Under the pieces are notes generated by a model that had not been told where the DNA came from, ran no database searches, and saw nothing but the letters and a program-made list of their open reading frames with translations. Below, one piece after another: positions 27,366-35,967 of a stretch of DNA of 64,000 bases; position 1 is the stretch's first letter; every line of letters starts with the position of its first letter. Both the position numbers and the translations under genes were made by a program. The DNA is from Oceanimonas sp. GK1. Its GTDB lineage: Bacteria > Pseudomonadota > Gammaproteobacteria > Enterobacterales > Aeromonadaceae. The stretch lies in contig NC_016745.1 in assembly GCF_000243075.1 (NCBI RefSeq), positions 1,195,001 to 1,259,000 on the forward strand, written 5' to 3'.

Positions 27366-30262
27366 TGCTGGAGCTGGTAACCGGTGGCGGTGAGCAGGAT
27401 CCCGTGTTCAATCAGCCGCTGCTGACACCGCTGCTTGAGGCCATTAACCGCACCGGCAAGGGCAGTGCCATCACCATGGCGGTGTCTTTTATTCGCCAGA
27501 GCGGGCTTTCGCTGCTGCAGGATGCCCTGAGTGAGGCGCTGGGCAGGGGCGTGGAGTTACGGGTGCTCACTTCCGACTACCTGGACGTAACCGAACCGGT
27601 GGCGCTGAGAGAGCTGATGCTGCTGGTTGAACGGGGCGCCGATGTACGCATTTACCAGAGCAGCGGCGAAGCCGGTTTTCATCTCAAGTCCTACCTGTTT
27701 ATTCACCAGTACACAGAGCAACGCCTGCAAGGAAAAGGTTTTGTGGGCTCCAGCAATTTGTCGAAAGCGGCGTTGACTCAATCGCTGGAATGGAGCTGGC
27801 AGCTGACCGTGAACGATGATGGTCACAGTCCGGCGGCTACCAGCCTGCTGGCGCTGCAAGCGCAGATGGAGCGACTGTTTAACGACAGCAGAGTAGTTGT
27901 GCTTTCCAATGAATGGATAGACGATTACCTCAAGCGTTATCGCCAAAGCCCGCTGACCCACCTTCGGTTGGTAACCGGCGATACCCGCAGCGACGACGAA
28001 ACCTTGCGGGAAACCCCCATGCCCAACAGCGTGCAGGCATCTGCCCTGGCGGCACTGCAGGTCAGCCGGACAGAGGGCTATCGCCGTGGTCTGGTGGTAA
28101 TGGCCACTGGTCTTGGCAAAACCTGGCTGGCGGCCTTTGATGTGCGCCAGATGCAGGCCGCGCGCATTTTGTTTGTGGCCCACCGGGAAGAAATCATTCG
28201 CCAGGCCCAGTCCACCTTTATTCACATGAACCCGAAAGCGCACATCGGGCTTTATACCGGCAAGCAGAAAGATCAGGCCGACTGGCTGTTTGCCTCAGTG
28301 CAGACCCTGGGGCGGGATGCCCACCTCAGACACTTTGCCCGAGATCACTTCGATTACATCGTGGTGGACGAATTTCACCATGCCACGGCGTCGTCCTACC
28401 GTCGGCTGCTGGATCACTTTCAGCCTCGGTTTTTGCTGGGGCTGACCGCTACGCCGGATCGTACCGATCAGGCGGATATTCTGGCCCTGTGCGACGACAA
28501 CCTGGTGTTTGAATGCCACCTGCGGGAAGCCATTGAGCTGCGTCATCTGGTGCCGCTGGTGTATCACGGCATTTATGACGAGCACATCAACTACGAGGAA
28601 ATTCCCTGGCGTAATGGCCGCTTCGATCCTGACGCACTGGAACATGCTTTTGCCAGTCACAAGCGGGCCAGACATGCTCTTGAACAGTGGCGGCGGCTGG
28701 GGCGCAGCCGCACTCTGGCGTTTTGTGTGTCGGTGCGTCATGCGGAATTTATGGCACAGCTTTTCAAGGATGAAGGCATTAAAGCCGCCGCCGTGTATGC
28801 CGAATCTTCGCTGCCCCGTAATCAGGCGTTAAACGATCTGGCCGCTGGCCGGCTGAGCGTGATCTTTTCAGTGGATCTGTTTAATGAAGGCACGGATCTG
28901 CCCGCCATCGATACCCTGTTGATGCTGCGGCCCACGGAATCACGCATTGTGTTTTTACAGCAGTTGGGCCGTGGCCTGCGGTTACACCCGGGCAAGCAGG
29001 ATCTCATGGTGATCGATCTGGTGGGCAACCACAGATCCTGTCTGTTCAAGCCCTGGCAGCTGCAACAGGCACTGGGCGGATCCGGCACGCCGGGAAAAAC
29101 TGATATCACATTGCCGCCCGGCTGCTTTATCAATTTGGATCCACAGTTGCTCAAACTTGCAGATCAGTTGCGCTATGGCAGCCGGGTAAAAGTGGCGGAC
29201 GATTATTGCCGGCTCCGAGATCAACTGGGGGCAAGGCCCACGGCGGTGCAGGCCTTTCAGGCTGGCATCGACTTTACCAAACTGCGTAAGCAGCACGGCA
29301 GCTGGTTTGGGCTGGTGCACGATCAGGGCGATCTGACGGAGGACGCCGAGCAAGTGCTGGAAAAGCTGAATGACTTTCTGCTGACTGGCATTGAAACTAC
29401 CAAGTTGACCAAGTGTTTCAAGCTGATCCTGTTGCAGGCCTTGCTGGAGCTGGACGGCCTGCGCCAGCCGCCCTTGCTGACTGAGCTTGCCGAGCAATCC
29501 AGGCTGGTGCTGGAACGCCACCCAGACTTGTTTATGGTGGATCTGGCCGAGCCACAGCAGGCCATGGCGGCGGACTCCGCTCAATGGCTCAGTTACTGGA
29601 GCAAGAACCCGATAAAACACAGCACCGGCGGTAACAATGACTCCCAGGCAGATTACTGGTTTGAGATCCAAGAAGATCGGTTCTGCCCGCGTTTTATCCT
29701 GCCCGTGAATGAGCGGGATACCCTGCACGACATGATGCAGGAACTGGTGGATCTCAGGCTGGCGGAATATCGCCGGCGCAAGATCCAGTTCCAGAGCTTT
29801 CAGAAAACGGCGATCCCACCCCAGGCTATTCCTGATGCCGACGTGGTGGAGCTGCCCTTCTATCCGGATCTTAAAATCGCCTGTGGCCATTTCAGAACCG
29901 GTAGCAGTGATCAGGCCGACATGATGGCTGTGCCTGGGGAGAACATCAGTGTTGACTCTCAACGCTACTTTCTGGCCAGAGCCAGCGGCCATTCCATGAA
30001 CGGCGGCAAAAATCCGGTCAACGACGGTGATCTGCTGTTGCTGGAATGGATCACGCCAGACACTGCCGGTAGCATCAGCAACCAGACGCTGGCCATAGAG
30101 CGGCAGGACGAAACCGGTGACGATCAATACCTGCTGCGAGTTGTGAGCAAAACTGCCGATGGCAGCTATCTGCTGCATGCCACCAACCCGGACTATGAAG
30201 ATATTCCTGTGACCGATGAAATGAAGCCGTTTGCCCGCTTGAGAAGCGTGCTGAAGGGATGA
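27365..30262 (+). CDS. PLD nuclease-SF2 helicase-S24-like fusion protein
   Basis: A 965-residue multidomain protein. (1) A phospholipase-D-type nuclease domain at residues about 5-190, with HxK at His106/Lys108 and GSSN at 128-131, as in BfiI-like enzymes. (2) A superfamily 2 helicase core at residues about 225-560, with Walker A ATGLGKT (247-253), DEFH box 335-338, motif III TATP (361-364) and motif VI QQLGRGLRLH. (3) A DUF3427-like helical stretch at about 600-830. (4) A C-terminal S24/LexA-like domain whose SGHSM holds the expected nucleophile Ser877. The catalytic Lys of S24 peptidases appears to be Arg925 (YLLRVV). It is coupled to the upstream methyltransferase. PLD-helicase fusions are typical of restriction and phage-defence loci, but the role here is unproven. 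Confidence 0.88.
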   Translation: MLELVTGGGEQDPVFNQPLLTPLLEAINRTGKGSAITMAVSFIRQSGLSLLQDALSEALGRGVELRVLTSDYLDVTEPVALRELMLLVERGADVRIYQSSGEAGFHLKSYLFIHQYTEQRLQGKGFVGSSNLSKAALTQSLEWSWQLTVNDDGHSPAATSLLALQAQMERLFNDSRVVVLSNEWIDDYLKRYRQSPLTHLRLVTGDTRSDDETLRETPMPNSVQASALAALQVSRTEGYRRGLVVMATGLGKTWLAAFDVRQMQAARILFVAHREEIIRQAQSTFIHMNPKAHIGLYTGKQKDQADWLFASVQTLGRDAHLRHFARDHFDYIVVDEFHHATASSYRRLLDHFQPRFLLGLTATPDRTDQADILALCDDNLVFECHLREAIELRHLVPLVYHGIYDEHINYEEIPWRNGRFDPDALEHAFASHKRARHALEQWRRLGRSRTLAFCVSVRHAEFMAQLFKDEGIKAAAVYAESSLPRNQALNDLAAGRLSVIFSVDLFNEGTDLPAIDTLLMLRPTESRIVFLQQLGRGLRLHPGKQDLMVIDLVGNHRSCLFKPWQLQQALGGSGTPGKTDITLPPGCFINLDPQLLKLADQLRYGSRVKVADDYCRLRDQLGARPTAVQAFQAGIDFTKLRKQHGSWFGLVHDQGDLTEDAEQVLEKLNDFLLTGIETTKLTKCFKLILLQALLELDGLRQPPLLTELAEQSRLVLERHPDLFMVDLAEPQQAMAADSAQWLSYWSKNPIKHSTGGNNDSQADYWFEIQEDRFCPRFILPVNERDTLHDMMQELVDLRLAEYRRRKIQFQSFQKTAIPPQAIPDADVVELPFYPDLKIACGHFRTGSSDQADMMAVPGENISVDSQRYFLARASGHSMNGGKNPVNDGDLLLLEWITPDTAGSISNQTLAIERQDETGDDQYLLRVVSKTADGSYLLHATNPDYEDIPVTDEMKPFARLRSVLKG

Positions 30263-30332
30263 GTGCTCTGTCATACCGCCGTCACCTTGCCTGTTCATAG
30301 TTATTCACTTCTTTTTCAAGGAGTTGAATCAC

Positions 30333-31040
30333 ATGAAAAAAATCCTGACGTTGTCTGCCGCTGCCGGCCTGGTGATGTTGTCGAATGCGGCTCATGCCAA
30401 TACCCTGGGTGGGCTGGCTTTTGCGAACACCATTCCGCATACCGCCGCCATGACCGCAAAAGACGACTTTACCATTGTGGGCAAGGACGATCTGATGGCG
30501 CTGAAGGCACGCAACGAGGATGGCACCGTCAAGGCGATTGTTGAGATCCCGGCCGGCACCTCGGCCAAGTGGGAAGTGAGCAAGGATGATCCCAAGGCGG
30601 TGTATTGGGAGTACAAACAGGGCAAACCGCGGGTGGTGAATTATCTGGGTTATCCGGGTAACTATGGTGCCATTCCCGGCACGGCCCTGCCCAAGGAGCT
30701 GGGTGGCGACGGTGATCCGCTGGATGTGATTGTACTGGGGCAGGCGGTACCACGGGGGGAAGTGGTGGATGTGCGTATGATTGGCGTGCTGAAAATGCTG
30801 GATGACGGTGAGCAGGACGACAAGCTGATTGCCGTGCTGGCCAACGACTCGCCCTTTGCTCATATCGAGAGCATGGCGCAACTGGATGAAGAGTATCCGG
30901 GAGCCAGCCAGATCATCGATCTGTGGTTTGCCAATTACAAAGGCCCGGACGGTGGCATGGAAGGCCTGGGCTTTGAAGACGCTGCTTCGGCGCGGAAGGT
31001 GCTGAACGCCGCTGCTGCCCATTTTGAGGCGTCTCGTTAA
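30333..31040 (+). CDS. ppa: exported family I inorganic pyrophosphatase
   Basis: A soluble pyrophosphatase of family I that hydrolyses PPi to two phosphates. The signature GDGDPLDVIVLG holds the metal-binding aspartates, and NYLGYPGNYGAIPGT is the family's substrate loop. Unlike the usual cytoplasmic Ppa (about 175 residues) it starts with a clear signal peptide (MKKILTLSAAAGLVMLSNAAHA), giving 235 residues and a predicted periplasmic enzyme. The ATG at 30333 follows AAGGAG at 9 nt. A housekeeping cytoplasmic Ppa is expected elsewhere in the genome. It follows the PLD-helicase gene by 70 nt but is probably independent. Confidence 0.9.
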   Translation: MKKILTLSAAAGLVMLSNAAHANTLGGLAFANTIPHTAAMTAKDDFTIVGKDDLMALKARNEDGTVKAIVEIPAGTSAKWEVSKDDPKAVYWEYKQGKPRVVNYLGYPGNYGAIPGTALPKELGGDGDPLDVIVLGQAVPRGEVVDVRMIGVLKMLDDGEQDDKLIAVLANDSPFAHIESMAQLDEEYPGASQIIDLWFANYKGPDGGMEGLGFEDAASARKVLNAAAAHFEASR

Positions 31041-31112
31041 GACCTGCTGCGCAGACTCCGCCGGCTGAAGCGGCGGCTACAGCCGTGTGCTTCACGGTGT
31101 GCCACAAAACAG

Positions 31113-31145
31113 AAAAAGGCGCTGACTCTTTCGAGTTAACGCCTT
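31113..31145 (-). terminator. dusB-fis terminator
   Basis: On the minus strand, AAGGCG...CGCCTT forms an imperfect stem extended by AACTC/GAGT around GAAA and is followed by five T. It lies 28 nt after the fis stop. Confidence 0.8.
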
Positions 31146-31172
31146 GAAAGTCAATAGATTGACTGAAATCTA

Positions 31173-31472
31173 TCAGTTCATTCCATACTTCTTGAGCTTT
31201 TTGCGCAGGGTGCCGCGGTTAATGCCCATCATGTTGGCAGCGCGGGTCTGGTTGCCGCGGGTGTACTGCATGATCACGTCCAGCATGGGCGCTTCGACTT
31301 CGGAGAGAACCAGCTCATACAGCTCAGTCACTTCCTGGCCGTTGAGCTGAGACAGGTAGTTGCGCAGGGCCTGCTCTACGGAGTTGCGCAGCGGGCGCTG
31401 GGTCGGCTGCTCGGAAGTCGGAGATTTGGTGGTGGTTACCAGTGCATCAGAAGTCGTAGTTTGTTCGAACAT
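31173..31472 (-). CDS. fis: DNA-binding protein Fis
   Basis: A nucleoid-associated factor that bends DNA and activates stable-RNA promoters such as those of rRNA and tRNA genes. It has 99 residues (E. coli 98). The C-terminal helix-turn-helix [27 protein letters not shown] is essentially the enteric sequence, and the N-terminal beta-hairpin region is more variable. It is the second gene of dusB-fis, with 2 nt between stop and start, and a terminator follows. Growth-phase control from the dusB promoter is known for the family. Confidence 0.97.
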   Translation of the reverse strand: MFEQTTTSDALVTTTKSPTSEQPTQRPLRNSVEQALRNYLSQLNGQEVTELYELVLSEVEAPMLDVIMQYTRGNQTRAANMMGINRGTLRKKLKKYGMN

Positions 31473-31474
31473 AT

Positions 31475-32464
31475 TCAGTCGGCTCTTCTATTGTTCGTTA
31501 AGCTATTATTCGCGAAAAACTGCTCCAAGGCGTCGAGCTGTTGCCCGGCATCCTCGATAGCATTGAAATTACGGCGAAAGTCACGGCCCGCCGCCGTCTC
31601 CTGCAAGTACCATCCCACATGTTTTCGAGCAATCCTTACCCCCATTACCTCGCCGTAAAACGCATGCAGCGCGGTCAGGTGTTCTCGAATCATTGCCTGC
31701 TCCTCTTCCCTCGGGAGCGGTGCGGGCGTGGTGCCATGCTCAAGATAGTGGCGGATTTCTCTGAAAATCCACGGTCGTCCCTGGGCAGCCCGGCCAATCA
31801 TAATGGCATCGGCGCCGGTGTAATCCAGCACAAACCGGGCCTTTTGCGGGCTGGTGATGTCTCCGTTGGCAACAACGGGCATCGAGACGGCCTGTTTAAT
31901 TGCCCTGATGGTGTCGTATTCCGCATTACCCTTGTACATGCAGGCGCGGGTGCGGCCATGCACGGCCAGGGCTCGAATACCGCAGTCTTCGGCAATGCGG
32001 GCAATGTGCACGCCGTTGCGGTGGTCCGGATCCCAGCCGGTACGAATCTTCAGGGTAACCGGCACCGACACTGCATTGACCACGGCGCTGACAATGTCCT
32101 GCACCAGCTCCGGGTATTGCAGCAGGGCGGAGCCTGCCATCTTCTTGTTTACTTTCTTTGCCGGACAACCCATGTTGATGTCGATGATCTGCGCGCCCTG
32201 ATCCACATTGTATCGGGCGGCATCGGCCATCAGCACCGGATCGGCGCCGGCAATTTGCACGGAGCGAATGCCGGTTTCTCCTTCATGGTCCATACGCCGG
32301 CGCGACTTTTCGGAATCCCGCAACAGGGGATTGACCGACATCATTTCCGACACGGCCATGCCGGCCCCCATGCGCAGGCACAGGGTACGGAAGGGTCTGT
32401 CGGTTACGCCCGCCATGGGGGCCACCAGCAGGGGGGCGTCCAGTTTGTAAGGACCAATTTCCAT
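31475..32464 (-). CDS. dusB: tRNA-dihydrouridine synthase B
   Basis: A flavin enzyme that reduces uridine to dihydrouridine at position 17 of tRNA. FMN-barrel motifs are [15 protein letters not shown], the catalytic cysteine in [21 protein letters not shown], and [14 protein letters not shown] near the phosphate site. It has 329 residues, as in DusB. It is the first gene of the conserved dusB-fis operon and is needed for efficient fis translation in E. coli. The upstream 145 nt are AT-rich with a TTGACT box on the minus strand, but no well-spaced -10 was assigned. Confidence 0.96.
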   Translation of the reverse strand: MEIGPYKLDAPLLVAPMAGVTDRPFRTLCLRMGAGMAVSEMMSVNPLLRDSEKSRRRMDHEGETGIRSVQIAGADPVLMADAARYNVDQGAQIIDINMGCPAKKVNKKMAGSALLQYPELVQDIVSAVVNAVSVPVTLKIRTGWDPDHRNGVHIARIAEDCGIRALAVHGRTRACMYKGNAEYDTIRAIKQAVSMPVVANGDITSPQKARFVLDYTGADAIMIGRAAQGRPWIFREIRHYLEHGTTPAPLPREEEQAMIREHLTALHAFYGEVMGVRIARKHVGWYLQETAAGRDFRRNFNAIEDAGQQLDALEQFFANNSLTNNRRAD

Positions 32465-32609
32465 GAGATTACGGCTGCTTCGGCTCAGGGTCGCGTATCT
32501 TACGCATTTTTGACGGTGCTGAAAAGCTCACAAATTGACCGGCGCATAATTTTTTATAAGTCAAGGTTCCGGTGCATTTTTTACGCAATGGTGAGGCGGT
32601 TTCAGGGTT

Positions 32610-32634
32610 AAAAAAGGCTCCGTAAGGAGCCTTT
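32610..32634 (-). terminator. prmA terminator
   Basis: AAAGGCTCC and GGAGCCTTT form a 9-bp stem with a 4-base loop, followed on the minus strand by six T. It lies 3 nt beyond the prmA stop. Confidence 0.88.
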
Positions 32635-32636
32635 GA

Positions 32637-33512
32637 TCAGCGCTTGCTGCCGTTCAGGCGGGCCCATTCTTCCCGAAACACGGGCTCGGCCATGTCGAAC
32701 CACTGGTCATAGACCTGGTTCAGGCCCTCGGCCTGGGTTTCCAGGATGCCGGACAGGGCGAGCTGGCCGCCGGGGCGCACCAGACCGCTGATGATGGGGG
32801 AGAGCTCTTTCAGCGGGCCGGCCAGAATATTGGCCACCACCACATCGGCGGTGAGGCCTGCGGGCTGATCCTGGGGCAGGTACACGCTCAGGCGATCGGC
32901 CACGCCATTGCGCTCGGCGTTGTCGCGGCTGGCCTGCAGGGCCTGGGGATCGATGTCGATGCCGATTACTTCCTTGGCGCCCAGCTTCAGTGCCGCCAGC
33001 GCCAGAATGCCGGAGCCGCAGCCAAAGTCGATCACGGTTTTACCGGTCAAGTCCTGTCCGTCCAGCCACTCCAGACACAGCGCCGTGGTGGGGTGGGTGC
33101 CGGTGCCAAAGGCCAGGCCCGGATCCAGCATCACGTTCACCGCGTCGGGATCGGGCACATCGCGCCAGCTCGGGCAAATCCACAGCCGGTTACCAAAGCG
33201 CATGGGATGAAAGCTGTCCATCCACTCGCGCACCCAGTCCTTGTCTTCCAGTTGTTCCACCTTGTACACCAGATCCTTGCGGTAGAACTTTTTCAGAAAG
33301 TCGATAATGGGCGCCGGATCGGTTTCGGCGTCGAACAGGCCGACCACCACGGTGTCGTCCCACAGCAGGGTTTCACCGGGCAGGGGCTCGAACACCGGTT
33401 TGTCTTCGGCGTCCATGTAGGTCACCGCCTGAGCGCCACGGCCGGAGAGCATGTTGCTGACCTTGTTGGCGGTTTTTTCGGTGGCGTTGATGCGAATTTG
33501 TATCCAGGGCAT
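32637..33512 (-). CDS. prmA: ribosomal protein L11 methyltransferase
   Basis: Trimethylates ribosomal protein L11 using S-adenosylmethionine. It has 291 residues. The N-terminal L11-recognition domain ([18 protein letters not shown]) is followed by the catalytic domain with [18 protein letters not shown], motif [28 protein letters not shown], and the NIL motif ANILAGPL. It is the last gene of yhdT-panF-prmA, a conserved gammaproteobacterial order, 35 nt after panF, and has its own terminator. Confidence 0.96.
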   Translation of the reverse strand: MPWIQIRINATEKTANKVSNMLSGRGAQAVTYMDAEDKPVFEPLPGETLLWDDTVVVGLFDAETDPAPIIDFLKKFYRKDLVYKVEQLEDKDWVREWMDSFHPMRFGNRLWICPSWRDVPDPDAVNVMLDPGLAFGTGTHPTTALCLEWLDGQDLTGKTVIDFGCGSGILALAALKLGAKEVIGIDIDPQALQASRDNAERNGVADRLSVYLPQDQPAGLTADVVVANILAGPLKELSPIISGLVRPGGQLALSGILETQAEGLNQVYDQWFDMAEPVFREEWARLNGSKR

Positions 33513-33547
33513 GGCGGTCTTCGTCGTGGGCTAAAGGGCTTATTCTA

Positions 33548-35023
33548 TCACCGCGCGGCCGGTGTGTCCGCCTGGCGGCCAAACAGGGCGCGCACCTCGG
33601 CCGAGGGCGGCGGCGTGAGCAAGGATCCCGCCACATAGGCCAGGCCCGAGATCGCCAGGCTCGGCACAATGGCGTGCAGCCCCAGGGGTTTGATGCCCAG
33701 GTTCAGCAGCAGGCTGTAGCTCACCGCGCCGGTGAGCATGGAGGCCAGCGCCCCCGTGCTGTTGCCGCGCCACCAGTACAGGCCCAGCACCAGTGGCCAG
33801 AAAAAGATCGCCTGCAGGGCGCCAAAGGCCATCAGGTTGAGCCAGATGATCATCTCCGGCGGGCTCAGGGCCGCCCACAGTACTATCAGCCCCAGCACCA
33901 GGGTCACCAGCTTGCTGGCGCGCTTGATGGTGGCGGGGGCCGGCTGGGTTTTGCACAGGTGGTTAAGGTAGAGGTCTTTGACCAGGGTGGCGGCGGCCTG
34001 AATCAGCTGGGAGTCGATGGTCGACATAATGGCGGCCATGGGCCCGGCCAGGAACAGTCCGGCCACCAGCGGCGGCAACACGGTGAGCATAAGCGTGGGC
34101 ATCACCTTGTCGGGCACGGTGAGCTCCGGCACCAGCACGCGGCCCAGGGCCCCGGCGAAGTGCATGCCAAACATCAGCAGGGCGCCCACCAGGGTGCCGA
34201 TAATAATGCCTTTGTGCATGGCGGCGCTGTCCTTGTAGGCCAGGCAGCGCACCGCCGAGTGGGGCAGGCCAATCACCCCGAAGCACACCAGCACCCAGAA
34301 CGACAGCATAAAGCTCATGCCCAGCATGCCGTCGGGGCCCTGGGGCTGCACCAGGCCGGGATCAATGGCCTCCAGCTCGGCAAACATGGTCGCGGCACCG
34401 CCACCGGCCTGCAGCACGCCGGCCAGCAGCACGACCGTGCCCAGCAGCATCAGTATGCCCTGCACCGCATCGGTCACCACCACGGCGCGAAAGCCGCCCA
34501 CCAGGGTGTAGAACAGCACGGCGCCGGCAAACAGCATCAGCCCGCTCTGGTACGACAGTCCGGTCACGGTTTCCAGCAGCCGGGCGCCGCCAATAAACTG
34601 CACCACCATGGTGGCCACAAAGGCGGCGAGCAGGCCCAGGCCCGCCAGCAGTACCACCAGCGGGCTTCGGTAGCGGGCCAGCAGCATGTCGTTGATGGTG
34701 AGTGCATTCACCCGCCGCGCAATGTGGGCGAACTGTTTGCCCAGCACCCCCAGGGTCAGCCAGACCGTGGGCACCTGGATCATTGCCAGCAGCACCCAAC
34801 CCAGCCCCATACGGTAGGCCGCGCCCGGCCCGCCGATAAAGGACGAGGCCGAGGCGTAGGTGGCTACCATGGTCATGGCCAGCACAAAGCCGCCCATGGA
34901 GCGGCTGCCGAGAAAGTAGTCCTGCACAAAGCCGTTGGTGCTTTGGCGGCGGCCGAGCCACAGCCCCAGTCCAATCATCACCGCCAGATACACCAGCAGG
35001 GGAAGGATAAGCTCAGGATTCAT
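33548..35023 (-). CDS. panF: sodium/pantothenate symporter
   Basis: A sodium:solute symporter (SSS family) importing pantothenate, the CoA precursor. It has 491 residues with about 12-13 helices. The sequence GSRSMGGFVLAMTMVATYASASSFIGGPGAAY is the SSS signature region, and YTLVGGFRAVVVTDAVQG is the second conserved block. Its start overlaps the end of yhdT by 11 nt, and both the order and overlap are those seen in E. coli. The DUF997 partner upstream supports the PanF assignment over other SSS members. Confidence 0.95.
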   Translation of the reverse strand: MNPELILPLLVYLAVMIGLGLWLGRRQSTNGFVQDYFLGSRSMGGFVLAMTMVATYASASSFIGGPGAAYRMGLGWVLLAMIQVPTVWLTLGVLGKQFAHIARRVNALTINDMLLARYRSPLVVLLAGLGLLAAFVATMVVQFIGGARLLETVTGLSYQSGLMLFAGAVLFYTLVGGFRAVVVTDAVQGILMLLGTVVLLAGVLQAGGGAATMFAELEAIDPGLVQPQGPDGMLGMSFMLSFWVLVCFGVIGLPHSAVRCLAYKDSAAMHKGIIIGTLVGALLMFGMHFAGALGRVLVPELTVPDKVMPTLMLTVLPPLVAGLFLAGPMAAIMSTIDSQLIQAAATLVKDLYLNHLCKTQPAPATIKRASKLVTLVLGLIVLWAALSPPEMIIWLNLMAFGALQAIFFWPLVLGLYWWRGNSTGALASMLTGAVSYSLLLNLGIKPLGLHAIVPSLAISGLAYVAGSLLTPPPSAEVRALFGRQADTPAAR

Positions 35024-35255
35024 GACCAGGTTCCAGGTTTACCGCCTTGAAACACCAGCGCACCATCAGCGCGCACAGCACCACAAACAGCAGCGGGTTG
35101 AACAGGCAGCTCAGCAAAAACCACAGCGGCCAGCCGGCCAGGGTGAGTGCCGGCGGCACCAGCCAGGCACAGGCCGCCCAGGCCGCCAAATACAGCAGGG
35201 CCAGCAGCACGCTGAGCAAGGCCTCGCGCCGGGCAATGAATACAATGGGGTTCAT
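35013..35255 (-). CDS. yhdT: YhdT family (DUF997) membrane protein
   Basis: An 80-residue membrane protein with two hydrophobic helices (about residues 13-35 and 42-65), separated by a short GWPLWFLLSC motif typical of DUF997. It is always found just upstream of panF, probably as an accessory subunit of the carrier. AAGGAG precedes the ATG at 35255 by about 10 nt. Confidence 0.92.
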   Translation of the reverse strand: MNPIVFIARREALLSVLLALLYLAAWAACAWLVPPALTLAGWPLWFLLSCLFNPLLFVVLCALMVRWCFKAVNLEPGHES

Positions 35256-35334
35256 GATGAGGGCTCCTTCGAATCGGGCGCAGCATACCAGTGAGCGGGT
35301 AGGGGAACAAATTAGAGGGAGGGTGGCTGTTTCC

Positions 35335-35428
35335 TGGAGCGCAGGCTGCCAGCCTGCATTAGCGCCCGCAGGGCGCTCGAAGAGGTTGCCGCTGCACGGC
35401 AATATGCGGGCAGGCTGCTCGCGCTCCA
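35335..35428. repeat. dispersed intergenic palindromic repeat, family B, copy 1
   Basis: The ends TGGAGCGC and GCGCTCCA are inverted. Inside are several nested dyads, for example CAGGCTGCCAGCCTG and TTGCCGCTGCACGGCAA. A second copy with the two halves in the opposite order is at 47963-48076. Confidence 0.7.
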
Positions 35429-35450
35429 AAAAAGGCACGATTGCCGGCAG

Positions 35451-35475
35451 AAAAATACCGGGCCGAAGCCCGGTA
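35451..35475 (-). terminator. terminator of the RidA-family gene
   Basis: ATACCGGGC and GCCCGGTAT pair around a tetraloop, with five T following on the minus strand. It lies 6 nt past the stop. Confidence 0.85.
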
Positions 35476-35480
35476 TGGCA

Positions 35481-35846
35481 TTACTTCAAATATTCCTCGC
35501 CGGCGGCGGCCACAAAGGCCATTTCCACCAGGTAGCCGGGGTTGGCCAGCTCGGCCTTGACGCAGGCGCGGCTGGGTGCGGTGCCCTCGGGGAACCAGTC
35601 GTCCCACACCTGGTTAAAGGCGGGCAGAAGGGCAAAGTCGGTGAGGTAAATGGTGACCGACAGCAGCCGGCCCTTGTCGCTGCCGACCTTGGCCAGGGCC
35701 TGCTCGGCCTGCACCATGACCTGCCGGGTCTGCGCTTCAATGCCGAGGGACAGGTCGCACTCGGGCACTTCCACAAAATGGGCGATGCCGTTGAACACGG
35801 TAATGTCGGACCAGCGTTTGCACGGGTTGATGCGGTGAATCTTCAT
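35481..35846 (-). CDS. RidA/YjgF-family protein (YoaB-like)
   Basis: A 121-residue single-domain protein of the YjgF/YER057c/UK114 family. RINPCKRWSDITVFNGIAHFVEVP, then ATRAG-like SVTIYLTDFALLPAFNQVWDDWFPEGTAPSRACVKAEL, and GYLVEMAFVAA follow the RidA fold. The conserved Arg of active 2-aminoacrylate deaminases appears in APSRACVKAEL. RidA removes reactive enamine/imine intermediates. This one is closer to the YoaB subgroup, whose substrate is unsettled. It is monocistronic with its own terminator. Confidence 0.9.
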   Translation of the reverse strand: MKIHRINPCKRWSDITVFNGIAHFVEVPECDLSLGIEAQTRQVMVQAEQALAKVGSDKGRLLSVTIYLTDFALLPAFNQVWDDWFPEGTAPSRACVKAELANPGYLVEMAFVAAAGEEYLK

Positions 35847-35922
35847 GATGGGATTGTCTCAGTGGGCTGAGGGCATAGTGTAACGGCTGGCTTGGCCGGG
35901 AAAAACCGCCGGGCTCGCAAAA

Positions 35923-35950
35923 CAAAAACGGCGCCCTTGGGCGCCGTTTT
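35923..35950 (-). terminator. aroQ-accB-accC operon terminator
   Basis: AAAACGGCGCCC and GGGCGCCGTTTT form a 12-bp perfect stem with a TT centre, followed on the minus strand by T residues. It lies 18 nt beyond the accC stop. Confidence 0.88.
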
Positions 35951-35967
35951 ATCATTCCGCACAAGCC

